Below, piece after piece: positions 15,208 through 23,691 of a stretch of DNA of 37,091 nt. The stretch spans positions 1 through 37,091 of the forward strand of contig JBGUMQ010000087.1 in the NCBI GenBank assembly GCA_045116915.1. The letters run 5' to 3'. Under the pieces are notes generated by a model. The model saw only the letters and a list, made by a program, of their open reading frames with translations, searched no databases and was not told the origin of the DNA. The position numbers and the translations under genes were made by a program. Source of the DNA: UBA9732 sp045116915 (GTDB lineage Bacteria > Spirochaetota > Spirochaetia > Sphaerochaetales > Sphaerochaetaceae). The number at the start of each line of letters is the position of its first letter. Within the stretch, counting starts at the first letter, position 1.

Positions 15208-16662
15208 TCACTTTCTATTTGGATTGAACAAATCGTCCATCTTTACTTCTGTCTGGACAATGGAGCTATGCATGTTGTGCCTGACTCCATATGTGGTTAC
15301 GAAGGTGTGTACGGTTGCCTTTTTTGTGTTTGTTGCTTCCCTGAAGATCCTCTCCCTGTTCCTGAGTTTGTTTTCATAGTCCTGTGTGATGACGTATTCA
15401 TCTGATGCGAACTTCATCTCACAGATGTTTATTACATCATCTCTCCTGTCGATGAGAAGATCTATCTGTGTCCCTCTCCACGATGTCCCCTCGTGGTCAG
15501 TGAACGATCTGGTATTCCACGTGTAACAGTTACTCAGAATTCCTGAAATACCCAATTTCTCCTTGATTTGCGGCAGATGATGGAGACATGTCTGTTCGAA
15601 TGCGTATCCTGCCCAGGAATTCTTTTCTCCGCTTGTCAGATTGTTTGTCCAATAGTTTTCATCCTGACCGCTTCCGTTTTCCACGAACCTGAGGTGGAAA
15701 AGGGAAAAGTTGTCGGAAAGCTGATACATCGCATCTCGTTCGGTTTTTCCGATCGACAAGTATTGTCGCAGAAAATCACATGAACACAGGTTTCTCAGTA
15801 TCTTGGAAAGATTTCCCCCTTCGAGCTTCGTTGCGGCTTTGAGCTCCAGTCTTGTCATCCCTTTGAGTTTCGATGCAAGTGCTGAGATGACTTTCCTATA
15901 TGAAGCGGAGTCTTCGAACAGGGATCTGAATAGAAACTCGTATTCCGTCCGAAGTGGAGCATTGGCAGAGAAGAACAATCTGTCGATGTTCTTTGACACG
16001 GGCAGTTCCTTGTCCAGCATGTCCAGATAGTAAGGAATACCACCGAGGATCATATACAGTTCCAGAATCTGCACTCTGTTCAGTTCCATCTGCTTTTTCA
16101 GACTCAGGAATTCCTCCGTCTCGGCAAGATTGAAAGGATGCAGATAGATTGACTGTGTTACCCTTCCATACAGACCTCCTTTGTCCCCGATCAACCTGTC
16201 TATCATCCATGTAGTTGAAGAACCGCAAACAAACAGTTTGAGTCTTATGCCGCTTGTGCTCCACATGTTCCAGAAATAGGAGAAGGCGGGGAGGAAATTG
16301 CTGTTTTTGGTTTCCATCCATGGCAATTCATCCAGAAAAACAAGAACAGTATCTTTCTTCAATGAGGTCAGGTATTCCTTCAATGCTTCAAATGCAGAAA
16401 ACCAGTCTTTGAAATTCGAATACTCTTTCCCGCTGACCTTTGACAGTTCCATGCGGAACTGCAGCATAAGAACATCCCTGTTTGCACCATATATCCCGGT
16501 GAACCAGAAATCGAAATGTCCGTCGAATGAGTTTTTGATCAGGTGTGTCTTCCCGACACGTCTGCGACCATATACTGCTACGAGTTCTGATTTATCCGAC
16601 TGGGCGCATTGTCTGATCAATTTGCGCTCATACGTCCTTCCGATTATGTTAACTGCATCCAT
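15208..16662 (-). CDS. AAA ATPase with C-terminal nuclease-like domain (DUF234 type)
   Basis: This 484-residue protein belongs to the archaeal-type ATPases found singly in many bacteria. Walker A (GRRRVGKT) is at residues 32-39 and Walker B (VLVFLDELPW) ends with D111-E112. A sensor-like CGSSTTWM follows, then a helical/winged-helix region with LKGMTRLELKAATKLEGGNLSKILRNL. The C-terminus contains QIDLLIDRRDDVINICEMKF, the D...E-x-K spacing of a PD-(D/E)XK nuclease fold. Biological roles of this family are poorly known; defence or mobile-element functions are often suspected. The gene is AT-richer than its neighbours. It starts at an ATG that coincides with the predicted transcription start, so its mRNA may be leaderless. 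Confidence 0.88.
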   Translation of the reverse strand: MDAVNIIGRTYERKLIRQCAQSDKSELVAVYGRRRVGKTHLIKNSFDGHFDFWFTGIYGANRDVLMLQFRMELSKVSGKEYSNFKDWFSAFEALKEYLTSLKKDTVLVFLDELPWMETKNSNFLPAFSYFWNMWSTSGIRLKLFVCGSSTTWMIDRLIGDKGGLYGRVTQSIYLHPFNLAETEEFLSLKKQMELNRVQILELYMILGGIPYYLDMLDKELPVSKNIDRLFFSANAPLRTEYEFLFRSLFEDSASYRKVISALASKLKGMTRLELKAATKLEGGNLSKILRNLCSCDFLRQYLSIGKTERDAMYQLSDNFSLFHLRFVENGSGQDENYWTNNLTSGEKNSWAGYAFEQTCLHHLPQIKEKLGISGILSNCYTWNTRSFTDHEGTSWRGTQIDLLIDRRDDVINICEMKFASDEYVITQDYENKLRNRERIFREATNTKKATVHTFVTTYGVRHNMHSSIVQTEVKMDDLFNPNRK

Positions 16663-16669
16663 ACTTCCG

Positions 16670-16697
16670 ATTATACCACCTGGACGATGGATTACAA
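16670..16697 (-). promoter_or_regulatory. strong promoter placing transcription start at the ATPase ATG
   Basis: On the minus strand TTGTAA (16697-16692), a 16-base spacer and a perfect TATAAT (16675-16670) are followed by seven bases and then the ATG at 16662. No room is left for a functional ribosome-binding site, so a leaderless transcript is the simplest reading. Confidence 0.55.
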
Positions 16698-16704
16698 GGG
16701 GATG

Positions 16705-16792
16705 CGCGCCTTAACTATAGTTTTTATAATGGTTAGGGCGCGTATCTTTGTAGGTGTGCGCCTTAACTATGTTTTTATTGGTGGTTAAGGCG
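16705..16792. repeat. two tandem inverted repeats with 16-base loops
   Basis: Two consecutive units about 52 bases apart each contain CGCCTTAAC, a 16-base T-rich loop and GTTAAGGCG (the first with one G-T pair and two more pairs outside). Stems are 16705-16715/16732-16742 and 16759-16767/16784-16792. Shared sequence continues outside the stems (GTATCT after each). They lie between the exporter operon's 3' end and the ATPase promoter. They could be REP-like elements, a weak bidirectional terminator or a double operator. Confidence 0.65.
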
Positions 16793-16827
16793 AGTATCTG
16801 GTTGATTGTGGACAACATTGAAGCCGT

Positions 16828-18759
16828 CTACTCCGATTTCGCTCCGGTATAGAGGGTGTAGTAGCGGCCCTTCTGCGCAAGGAGTTCCTCGTGCGTGCCG
16901 CGCTCGATGATGCGGCCCTGCTCCATGACCATGATGCAGTCGGCGTTCTTGACGGTGGAGAGCCTGTGGGCGATGACAAAGGAGGTGCGGCCGTGCATCA
17001 GCGCATCCATGCCGCGCTGGACAAGGACCTCCGTCCTGGTGTCGATGGAGGATGTGGCCTCATCCAGAATGAGGGCGGGGGGATCGGCGACGGCGGCGCG
17101 CGCGATGGCGATCAGCTGCCTCTGGCCCTGGCTGAGGTTGGAGCCGTCGTTGCGCAGGACGGTGTCGTAGCCGTTGGGAAGACGGCGGATGAAGCCGTCG
17201 GCGTTGGCAAGACGGGCCGCCCGTATGCACTCCTCGTCGGTAGCATCAAGCCTGCCGTAGCGGATGTTCTCCATAACAGTTCCGGTGAAAAGGTGGGTGT
17301 CCTGGAGGACTACGCCCAGCGAGCGCCTGAGGTCGGCCTTCTTGATCTTGTTGACGTTTATCTCGTCGTAGCGGATCTTGCCGTCCTGGATGTCGTAGAA
17401 GCGGTTGATCAGGTTGACCACCGTGGTCTTGCCCGCTCCGGTGCTTCCGACGAAGGCAAGTTTCTGCCCGGGATTGGCGTACATCTTTATGTCATGAAGG
17501 ACTGTTTTCTCGGGAACATAGCCGAAATCAACGCCATCGAACGTAACCGCGCCCTCGAGCTTGCGGTAGGTGACGCTTCCATCGGCCTGGTGCGGATGCT
17601 TCCAAGCCCACATGTTGGTACGCTCGGAGGTCTCGGTGATGTTGCCCTGGGCATCGATTTTCGCACGTACGAGCTCGACATAGCCGTTGTCGTCCTCGGG
17701 CTTCTGGTCCATCATGTCGAACACGCGTGCGGCTCCGGCGCTTGCCATGACGATGCTGGAGAACTGCTGGCTGACCTGCGTGATGGGCATGGAGAAGTTG
17801 CGGTTCAGCGTCATGAACGCGACCAGTGCGCCGAGGGTGAGGCCTGTCAGTCCGCTGGTGGCGAGGAGGGCGCCGGCGATCGCCACAAGGACATAGCTGA
17901 TGTTGCCCAGGTTGCCGTTGACCGGCATGATTATGTTCACGATGGAGTTGGCGTTCTTGGCGCTCTCACGCAGCTTCTGGTTCAGCGTGCGGAACTCCTC
18001 CATGCTCTTTTCCTCGTGGCAGAAGACCTTGACGACCTTCTGGCCCTGCATCATCTCCTCGATGTAGCCGTTGACGGCTCCGAGGTCGCGCTGGCGCTGG
18101 CCGAAATGCTTGCCGGATACGGCGCTGAGTTTGGCCGTCACGCGCAGGCTGACAAAGACCATCAGCAGGCTGAGCAGCGTGAGCGGGATGTTCAGGACCA
18201 GCATGCTGACCAGTGTGGAGACCAGCGTGATGGACGAGCTTATCAGTTGCGGGATGCTCTGGCTGATGACCTGGCGCAGTGTATCGATGTCGTTGGTGTA
18301 GACGCTCATGATGTCGCCGCGCGTATGGGTGTCGAAGTACTTCAGCGGAAGGCTCTCCATTTTGTCGAAGAGCTCTATCCTCAGGCGTCTGAGCGAGCCC
18401 TGGCTGACGGATACCATGATCCTGTTGGTGCCGTAGTTGCACAGGATGCCTGCGGCCATGACGAACATCAGAGTCAGCAGCCTGCGGGCCAGGGGAGAGA
18501 AGTCGGCTCCCGCGCTCTGCATCAGAGGCAGGATGTAGTCGTCTATCAGGTTCCTGATGAACAGCGTCATGGCCAGGCTGGTGAGGGCCGAGACCACGAT
18601 GCAGCACACCACGACGATGAATGCGAACTTGTATTCCTTCAGAACATAGCGCATGACCCTGAAGATGGGCTTGAAAGCGCCTTTCTGCGGTTTGACCATC
18701 ATTCCGCGCGGCGGGCGCTCGGGTCTCTGCTGCTTCTTGTAATCGTCCTTGTCGCTCAT
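16828..18759 (-). CDS. ABC exporter subunit with intact catalytic site (TM288/BmrD type)
   Basis: This is one half of a heterodimeric type IV ABC exporter (643 aa): six membrane helices at about residues 40-320 fused to an ATPase domain. The NBD shows Walker A (GSTGAGKTT, near residue 436), a Q-loop in GVVLQDTHLF, a variant signature LSQGQRQL, Walker B with the catalytic glutamate (ALILDEATSSIDT) and the switch histidine in VIAHRLST. In heterodimers of this type the subunit with the normal glutamate carries the altered signature, as here. An insertion of about 45 residues before the NBD (around DAQGNITETSERTNMWAWKHPHQ) is longer than usual. The ATG at 18759 follows AGGAGGG and is 10 bases past the partner's stop. 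The substrate is unknown; a drug or lipid is typical. Confidence 0.93.
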   Translation of the reverse strand: MSDKDDYKKQQRPERPPRGMMVKPQKGAFKPIFRVMRYVLKEYKFAFIVVVCCIVVSALTSLAMTLFIRNLIDDYILPLMQSAGADFSPLARRLLTLMFVMAAGILCNYGTNRIMVSVSQGSLRRLRIELFDKMESLPLKYFDTHTRGDIMSVYTNDIDTLRQVISQSIPQLISSSITLVSTLVSMLVLNIPLTLLSLLMVFVSLRVTAKLSAVSGKHFGQRQRDLGAVNGYIEEMMQGQKVVKVFCHEEKSMEEFRTLNQKLRESAKNANSIVNIIMPVNGNLGNISYVLVAIAGALLATSGLTGLTLGALVAFMTLNRNFSMPITQVSQQFSSIVMASAGAARVFDMMDQKPEDDNGYVELVRAKIDAQGNITETSERTNMWAWKHPHQADGSVTYRKLEGAVTFDGVDFGYVPEKTVLHDIKMYANPGQKLAFVGSTGAGKTTVVNLINRFYDIQDGKIRYDEINVNKIKKADLRRSLGVVLQDTHLFTGTVMENIRYGRLDATDEECIRAARLANADGFIRRLPNGYDTVLRNDGSNLSQGQRQLIAIARAAVADPPALILDEATSSIDTRTEVLVQRGMDALMHGRTSFVIAHRLSTVKNADCIMVMEQGRIIERGTHEELLAQKGRYYTLYTGAKSE

Positions 18760-18769
18760 ATGACCCTCC

Positions 18770-20515
18770 TCAGTTCATCTTCTCGTCGAAGTCGCCGCCG
18801 CTCTGCATCTGGACATCGCAGATCTCCTTGTAGATCGCGTTGCTCTTCAGCAGATTCTCATGTGTGTCGAAACCGTCGACCGTGCCGTTCTCCAGGACGA
18901 TTATCCTGTCGGCGTCCATGACACTGGATATTCTCTGGGATATTATCAGCTTGGTCGTGTCGGGGATGCTCTCGCGGAACGCCTTGCGGATCCTGGCATC
19001 GGTCGCCGTGTCGACGGCGCTGGTCGAGTCGTCAAGGATCAGCACCTTCGGCTTCTTGAGCAGGGCGCGCGCAATACACAGCCTCTGCTTCTGGCCGCCG
19101 GACACGTTTGTTCCGCCCTGTTCGATGTGGGTGTCGTACTTGTCCGGCATCTGCTGGATGAAGTCGTCCGCGCAGGCCAGGATGCACGCCTGCCTGCATT
19201 CCTCCTCGGTGGCGCTCTCGTTGCCCCAGCGCAGGTTGCTCAGGATCGTGCCGCTGAAAAGCTCGTTCTTCTGGAGCACGACGGAAACCTGGTTGCGCAG
19301 GACCTCCATGTCGTAGTCCCTCACGTCCACACCGCCGACGGCCACCGAGCCCTCCGAGACATCGTAGAGGCGCGAGATCAGGGCCACCAGCGTGGATTTT
19401 CCGCTTCCCGTGCCGCCTATGATACCGATCGTCTCACCGGACCTGATGTGCAGGTCGATGCCATGGAGCGTGTCCTCTCCGCTGCCGCTGCGGTATGCGA
19501 AGCTGACGTTGTTGAAGTCTATGGACCCGTCCCTGACCTCCGTCACTGGGTTCTCCGGATTCCTGAGGTCGGGCTCCTCTCCGAGCACTTCCGATATCCT
19601 CTTTGCCGATGCAAGGCTCATTGTCAGCATGACGAACACCATCGAGACCATCATCAGGCTCATCATCATGCTGAGCAGGTAGCTGAAAAGCGATGTCAGG
19701 TTGCCCGTGGTCATGTCCCCCAGGACGATGAAGTGGGCGCCCAGCCAGGAGAGCAGGAGCATGCTGGCGTAGATGACGAACATCATGATCGGCCCGTTGA
19801 ACGCCAGGATCTTCTCGGCCTTGACCGATAGGCTGTAGATGTTCCAGGCGGCCTTGCCGAACTTCTCCTTCTCGAAGTCCTCGCGCACGAAAGCCTTGAC
19901 AACGCGGATGCCCGTGACGTTCTCCTGGATGCTGGCGTTGAACTCGTCGTACTTCTCGAACATCTTCTTGAACACCGGCATCACCAGGCGCATGATACCG
20001 AAAAGTCCTATGGCCAGCACGACCAGGGCGGCTAGGAAGACCAGTGTGAGCCTGACGTTGATCATGAAGCACATGACCATGCTCAGCACCAGCATCAGCG
20101 GGGCCCTGACGGCGATGCGCATCGTCATCTGGAACGCGTTCTCTATGCTTGTCACATCCGTTGTCATGCGGGTGACGAGGCCGGCCGTGCTGAAGCGGTC
20201 GATGTTGGAGAACGAGAATGTCTGGATCCTGGTGTACATGGCGTCGCGCAGGTTGGCGGCGAAGCCGGTTGATGCCACAGCGGCTGTCTGTCCGGCCTTG
20301 ACGCCGAAGAAGAGGCTGATGAAGGCCAGAACGAGCATCATGCCTCCGTAGAGGAGGATGTTGCTCATGCTTCCGGCGGCGATTCCCCTGTCGATGATCA
20401 TGGCTGTGACGAACGGGATGAGGATCTCCATGAAGACCTCGCACGCCGTCAAAAGAGGCGTAAGGATGGCGTACTTTCTGTACTGCCCGATGTTCTTCAA
20501 TATGGTTTTGAGCAT
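18770..20515 (-). CDS. ABC exporter subunit with degenerate catalytic site (TM287/BmrC type)
   Basis: This 581-residue partner has six membrane helices (about 17-310) and an ATPase domain. Walker A is GGTGSGKST (about 366-374) and the signature is a normal VSGGQKQR. Walker B ends LILDDSTSAVD, with aspartate in place of the catalytic glutamate, and the switch position reads ISQRISS, with glutamine in place of histidine. These are exactly the losses expected of the degenerate half of a heterodimeric exporter, so it is functional only together with the following gene. The ATG at 20515 is preceded by AAAGGAG. It is the first gene of the minus-strand pair and is transcribed divergently from the amidohydrolase gene. 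Confidence 0.94.
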   Translation of the reverse strand: MLKTILKNIGQYRKYAILTPLLTACEVFMEILIPFVTAMIIDRGIAAGSMSNILLYGGMMLVLAFISLFFGVKAGQTAAVASTGFAANLRDAMYTRIQTFSFSNIDRFSTAGLVTRMTTDVTSIENAFQMTMRIAVRAPLMLVLSMVMCFMINVRLTLVFLAALVVLAIGLFGIMRLVMPVFKKMFEKYDEFNASIQENVTGIRVVKAFVREDFEKEKFGKAAWNIYSLSVKAEKILAFNGPIMMFVIYASMLLLSWLGAHFIVLGDMTTGNLTSLFSYLLSMMMSLMMVSMVFVMLTMSLASAKRISEVLGEEPDLRNPENPVTEVRDGSIDFNNVSFAYRSGSGEDTLHGIDLHIRSGETIGIIGGTGSGKSTLVALISRLYDVSEGSVAVGGVDVRDYDMEVLRNQVSVVLQKNELFSGTILSNLRWGNESATEEECRQACILACADDFIQQMPDKYDTHIEQGGTNVSGGQKQRLCIARALLKKPKVLILDDSTSAVDTATDARIRKAFRESIPDTTKLIISQRISSVMDADRIIVLENGTVDGFDTHENLLKSNAIYKEICDVQMQSGGDFDEKMN

Positions 20516-20581
20516 GGCGGCTCCTTTGTACTGTTGAAATTGGTCTAAGCTAATATATATACTCTTCTACGGAAGTGGCAA

Positions 20582-20611
20582 TTGCCTGCAGGCATTTATC
20601 TGGTATATAAT
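20582..20611 (+). promoter_or_regulatory. promoter of the amidohydrolase gene with a palindrome over its -35
   Basis: TTGCCT (20582-20587) and a perfect TATAAT (20606-20611) are 18 bases apart. The 12-base perfect palindrome TGCCTGCAGGCA (20583-20594) overlaps the -35 box. On the other strand TTGCCA followed by TATATA 16 bases later can drive the exporter pair, with the palindrome immediately upstream. A regulator bound there could affect both directions. Confidence 0.45.
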
Positions 20612-20662
20612 CCGCATAATCGGCACTTGCGCCAAAAACGTAGTCTGAAAAGCGGAGTTCAT

Positions 20663-21961
20663 ATGTCAGTTCTTTTCAAAAATGCCAGGATTCTTACAAC
20701 GGAAAACGGAGCCTTCAAGGTTCTTGATGGCGCGTTTTTAGGAGTGGACGGCAAATTTATCGATTATATCGGTACAAACAGGCCATCGTCTGTCTATGAT
20801 TCAGAGAAAGACATGAGCGGCAGGCTTCTCATGCCGGGTCTTGTGAACTGCCACACCCACACGGCCATGAACCTCCTCAGAGGGCTGGGAAACGACCTTC
20901 CTCTGATGGATTGGCTGCACATGCTGTGGCCCATTGAAGACAGCATGCGGGATGAGGATTTCACTTCCGGCATGGAGATGTGCATACTGGAGATGATTGC
21001 GGGAGGAACCACGAGCTTCTCCGACATGTACTGGCGTCCGATGATCACTCAGAAGGTGGTGGGGGAAAGCGGAATCAAGGCTGACCTGACACGCGTGGTC
21101 ATGGGCGGGGACGAAAAAACCGATTACCTGACATACCCGAAAAGGACCGAATCGCTGGAGTTCTTCAGGGATTTCGACGGAGCCTATGACGGCAGGCTTC
21201 ACGTGGATTGGTGCGTCCATGCCGAATACACCATAGACACCGCCTTTGCGGAGCGATGGGCGCAGGAGATACAGAGCCTGGGAGGCAGACTCCATATCCA
21301 CCTTTCCGAGACCAGGAGCGAGCACGATGAATGCGTCCGCAAGAGGGGGAAGACACCGGCAAGATGGTTTTATGATCTGGGGTTCTTCAATGTCCCGACA
21401 TATGCCGCACATTGCGTGTGGGTTACGGAAGATGATATGGACCTTATGCTTGAAAAGGGCGTGATCCCGGTCCACAATCCCACAAGCAATCTGAAGCTCG
21501 GAAGCGGGTTCGCGCCCGTGCCGCGCATGATCGGAAAAGGTTTTCATGTGGCTCTGGGAACGGACGGGAGCGCCAGCAACAACAACGTGAACATGTTCGA
21601 GGAGATGCATCTGGCTTCCATAATCCACAACGGTCTTCACAATGATCCGACCATCATGAATCCTGAGACAGTGATCCGCATGGCCACGCTCAACGGAGCG
21701 CTTGCCCAGGGAAGACCGGACACGGGAAGTCTGGAAGTAGGAAAGAAGGCGGATATCATCGCCATCAATCTTGATGCGCCGCATCTTGTTCCTGATTACG
21801 ACACACCCGCACTCGTGACATACTCGGCCCAGGCTTCCGATGTCGTCATGACAATGGTCGACGGCAAGGTGCTGTACGAGAACGGACAGTTCCTGACCAT
21901 GGACAGGGAAAGGATCTTCCACGATTTCCGCAAGTCGTGCGAGTATCTGGGGTGCAGATGA
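20663..21961 (+). CDS. mtaD: 5-methylthioadenosine/S-adenosylhomocysteine deaminase family amidohydrolase
   Basis: This is a 432-residue cytoplasmic metal-dependent amidohydrolase. Zinc ligands are visible in CHTHTAM (H64, H66), in HIHLSET and the following AHCVWV, and in LGTDGSASNNN with the catalytic aspartate. GMEMCILEMIAGGTTSFSDMYW and HNPTSNLKLGSG are typical of the MTA/SAH deaminase group, which turns MTA or SAH into the inosine forms. Closely related amidohydrolases act on other purines or triazines, so the substrate is inferred. The frame is open upstream to 20582, but the ATG at 20663 fits the family start (MSVLFKNARILT), with GCGGAG upstream. An alpha/beta hydrolase and tcdA follow in the same direction. 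Confidence 0.85.
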   Translation: MSVLFKNARILTTENGAFKVLDGAFLGVDGKFIDYIGTNRPSSVYDSEKDMSGRLLMPGLVNCHTHTAMNLLRGLGNDLPLMDWLHMLWPIEDSMRDEDFTSGMEMCILEMIAGGTTSFSDMYWRPMITQKVVGESGIKADLTRVVMGGDEKTDYLTYPKRTESLEFFRDFDGAYDGRLHVDWCVHAEYTIDTAFAERWAQEIQSLGGRLHIHLSETRSEHDECVRKRGKTPARWFYDLGFFNVPTYAAHCVWVTEDDMDLMLEKGVIPVHNPTSNLKLGSGFAPVPRMIGKGFHVALGTDGSASNNNVNMFEEMHLASIIHNGLHNDPTIMNPETVIRMATLNGALAQGRPDTGSLEVGKKADIIAINLDAPHLVPDYDTPALVTYSAQASDVVMTMVDGKVLYENGQFLTMDRERIFHDFRKSCEYLGCR

Positions 21962-21989
21962 ACCGGATACGGGTTCAGGGAGGAGCAAT

Positions 21990-22955
21990 ATGAGCGTTAC
22001 AGATCTTGTTCTCAAGAAGGCATTTGTCAAACGTTATGACGATGACCACATCATCCGTTATTTCTCATACACCGATTTCCCGGGCATGGAGGCACGTCCC
22101 GTGCAGTTCAGCACGCCGCAGAACCTCAGCATCAGAGGCAACATCTATTCCTATCCCGGCGCGCGCACAGACGACCTGGTGGTCTTCTGCCACGGCATGG
22201 GAGGCGGCCACCGCTCCTACATGCGCGAGATAGATGTGGTCTGCAAGAAAGGCTACGAGGTCCTGGCCTACGACAACATCGGCTGCTTCGAGTCCGACGG
22301 CGAGGACATCCGCGGGCTCTCCGAGTCCGTCAACGACCTGGTCTGCTGCATGGACTGGATCGCATCAGAGGATGCTCTGAAGGACAGGCGGCTGCATGTC
22401 ATGGGCCACTCCTGGGGCGGATTCGCCGCGGCCAACATCCTGAACTTCCGTCAGCGCAACATCGCCTCCGTCACCGTCATCTCCGCGTTCGCCAGCATAG
22501 ACGCCTTCTCCGACGCCGGCTTCGGCGGCCAGCTGAAGCTCCTCAAGCAGGCCATCGCCCGCCACGAGCGCAAGGTCAACCCCCAGTACGCCGACACGAA
22601 CTGTGTGGACGCCTTCAGGACCACGCCCGTCAAGGTCCTCTGGATCCACTCGCGCGACGACAACATGGCCGACATCAGCACCGGCCTGGACTATGTCCGC
22701 AGCCGCATCGACAACAGCAACGTCTCCTACCTGGAGACCACCGGCAAGTTCCACAACCCCAACTACACGACCGACGCCGTCGGCTACCTCCGCGAGACAT
22801 TCGGCGAGTACGAGATGCTCGTCAAAAAGCGCAAGCTCAAAACGTTCGAGCAGAAGAAAGAGTACATGGACACCAAGGATTTCCGCCGCATGACCGAACA
22901 GGATCCCGCCATCTGGGACGCCATCTTCGCGCACATGGAGAAGGCCGATGCCTGA
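21990..22955 (+). CDS. alpha/beta hydrolase
   Basis: This 321-residue protein has an alpha/beta-hydrolase fold without a signal peptide. The oxyanion-hole segment is VVFCHGMGGGHRSY. The nucleophile elbow is GHSWGG with S141, the acid is probably in WIHSRDDN, and the histidine is in GKFHNPNY. A C-terminal extension of about 60 charged residues (LVKKRKLKTFEQKKEYMDTKDFRRMTEQD) follows the core and is of unknown use. The ATG at 21990 is preceded by GGGAGGAG. The end overlaps the tcdA start by eight bases, so the two are co-translated. The substrate cannot be told; peptidase, esterase and lipase activities all occur in this fold. Confidence 0.88.
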   Translation: MSVTDLVLKKAFVKRYDDDHIIRYFSYTDFPGMEARPVQFSTPQNLSIRGNIYSYPGARTDDLVVFCHGMGGGHRSYMREIDVVCKKGYEVLAYDNIGCFESDGEDIRGLSESVNDLVCCMDWIASEDALKDRRLHVMGHSWGGFAAANILNFRQRNIASVTVISAFASIDAFSDAGFGGQLKLLKQAIARHERKVNPQYADTNCVDAFRTTPVKVLWIHSRDDNMADISTGLDYVRSRIDNSNVSYLETTGKFHNPNYTTDAVGYLRETFGEYEMLVKKRKLKTFEQKKEYMDTKDFRRMTEQDPAIWDAIFAHMEKADA

Positions 22956-23673
22956 CATCGCGGAAAGGCTCTCCAGGACACAACTCCTTCTGGGTGAGGA
23001 GGCAGTTTCAAAACTCTGCTCTTCCCGTGTCCTTGTCTTCGGACTGGGCGGGGTGGGAAGCTACGTCGTGGAAGCGCTTGCCCGCACCGGCGTGGGGACG
23101 CTGGGCATCGTGGACAACGATGTGATAGCGCCTTCCAACATCAACCGCCAGCTCTATGCGCTACATTCAACGATAGGAAAAGCAAAGGTGGATGTCGCAC
23201 TCCAGCGCATCCTGGACATCAATCCTGACTGCCGGGTGAAGCCGTACAGGATGTTCTATCTGCCGGAGACCGCCGATTCCATCGATCTTTCCGAATACGA
23301 CTACATAGTGGACTGCATAGATACTGTCAGCGCTAAAATCGAGCTTATAGTGCGCTGTCAGGCCATCGGAGTGCCCGTGATAAGCTCCATGGGCACCGGC
23401 AACAAACTCGACCCGTCGCTCCTCAGGATCGCCGACATATCCAAGACAAGCGTCTGTCCTCTTGCCCGCGTGATGAGGACAGAGCTGAGGAAAAGAGGGA
23501 TAAACCACCTCAAGTGCATCTTCTCCACGGAGGAGCCAAAAAACACTGTTGTCAGTGACGGATCCAGGCATGCGCCCGGAAGCATCGCATTCGTCCCGTC
23601 TGTGGCAGGACTGATGATTGCAGGAGAGGTAGTGAGGGATCTGATATCCGACAAACAACTTTGTAAGGATTGA
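22948..23673 (+). CDS. tcdA: tRNA threonylcarbamoyladenosine dehydratase TcdA (CsdL)
   Basis: TcdA uses ATP to dehydrate t6A37 in tRNA to its cyclic form ct6A. It is an E1-like (ThiF/MoeB) enzyme: the nucleotide-binding VFGLGGVGSYVVEAL is at about residues 29-43, then VDNDVIAPSNINRQLYAL with the adenylation arginine, and DCIDTVSAKIEL. The SVCPLARVMRTELRKRG segment separates TcdA from ThiF and MoeB. The length of 241 aa is typical. A ubiquitin-like partner is not needed by TcdA and none is present. The start overlaps the hydrolase stop. It complements the t6A genes tsaE and tsaB at the left end of the window, though they are far apart. Confidence 0.92.
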   Translation: MPDIAERLSRTQLLLGEEAVSKLCSSRVLVFGLGGVGSYVVEALARTGVGTLGIVDNDVIAPSNINRQLYALHSTIGKAKVDVALQRILDINPDCRVKPYRMFYLPETADSIDLSEYDYIVDCIDTVSAKIELIVRCQAIGVPVISSMGTGNKLDPSLLRIADISKTSVCPLARVMRTELRKRGINHLKCIFSTEEPKNTVVSDGSRHAPGSIAFVPSVAGLMIAGEVVRDLISDKQLCKD

Positions 23674-23691
23674 TTATAAAGGGGGAGAACC

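Noticed and set aside
16891..18921. A 676-codon open frame on the plus strand opposite the exporter gene
   Set aside because: It is a mirror of G/C-ending codons in the real gene on the minus strand; its composition is low-complexity D/H/A/V and it has no motif. The ABC motifs are on the other strand.
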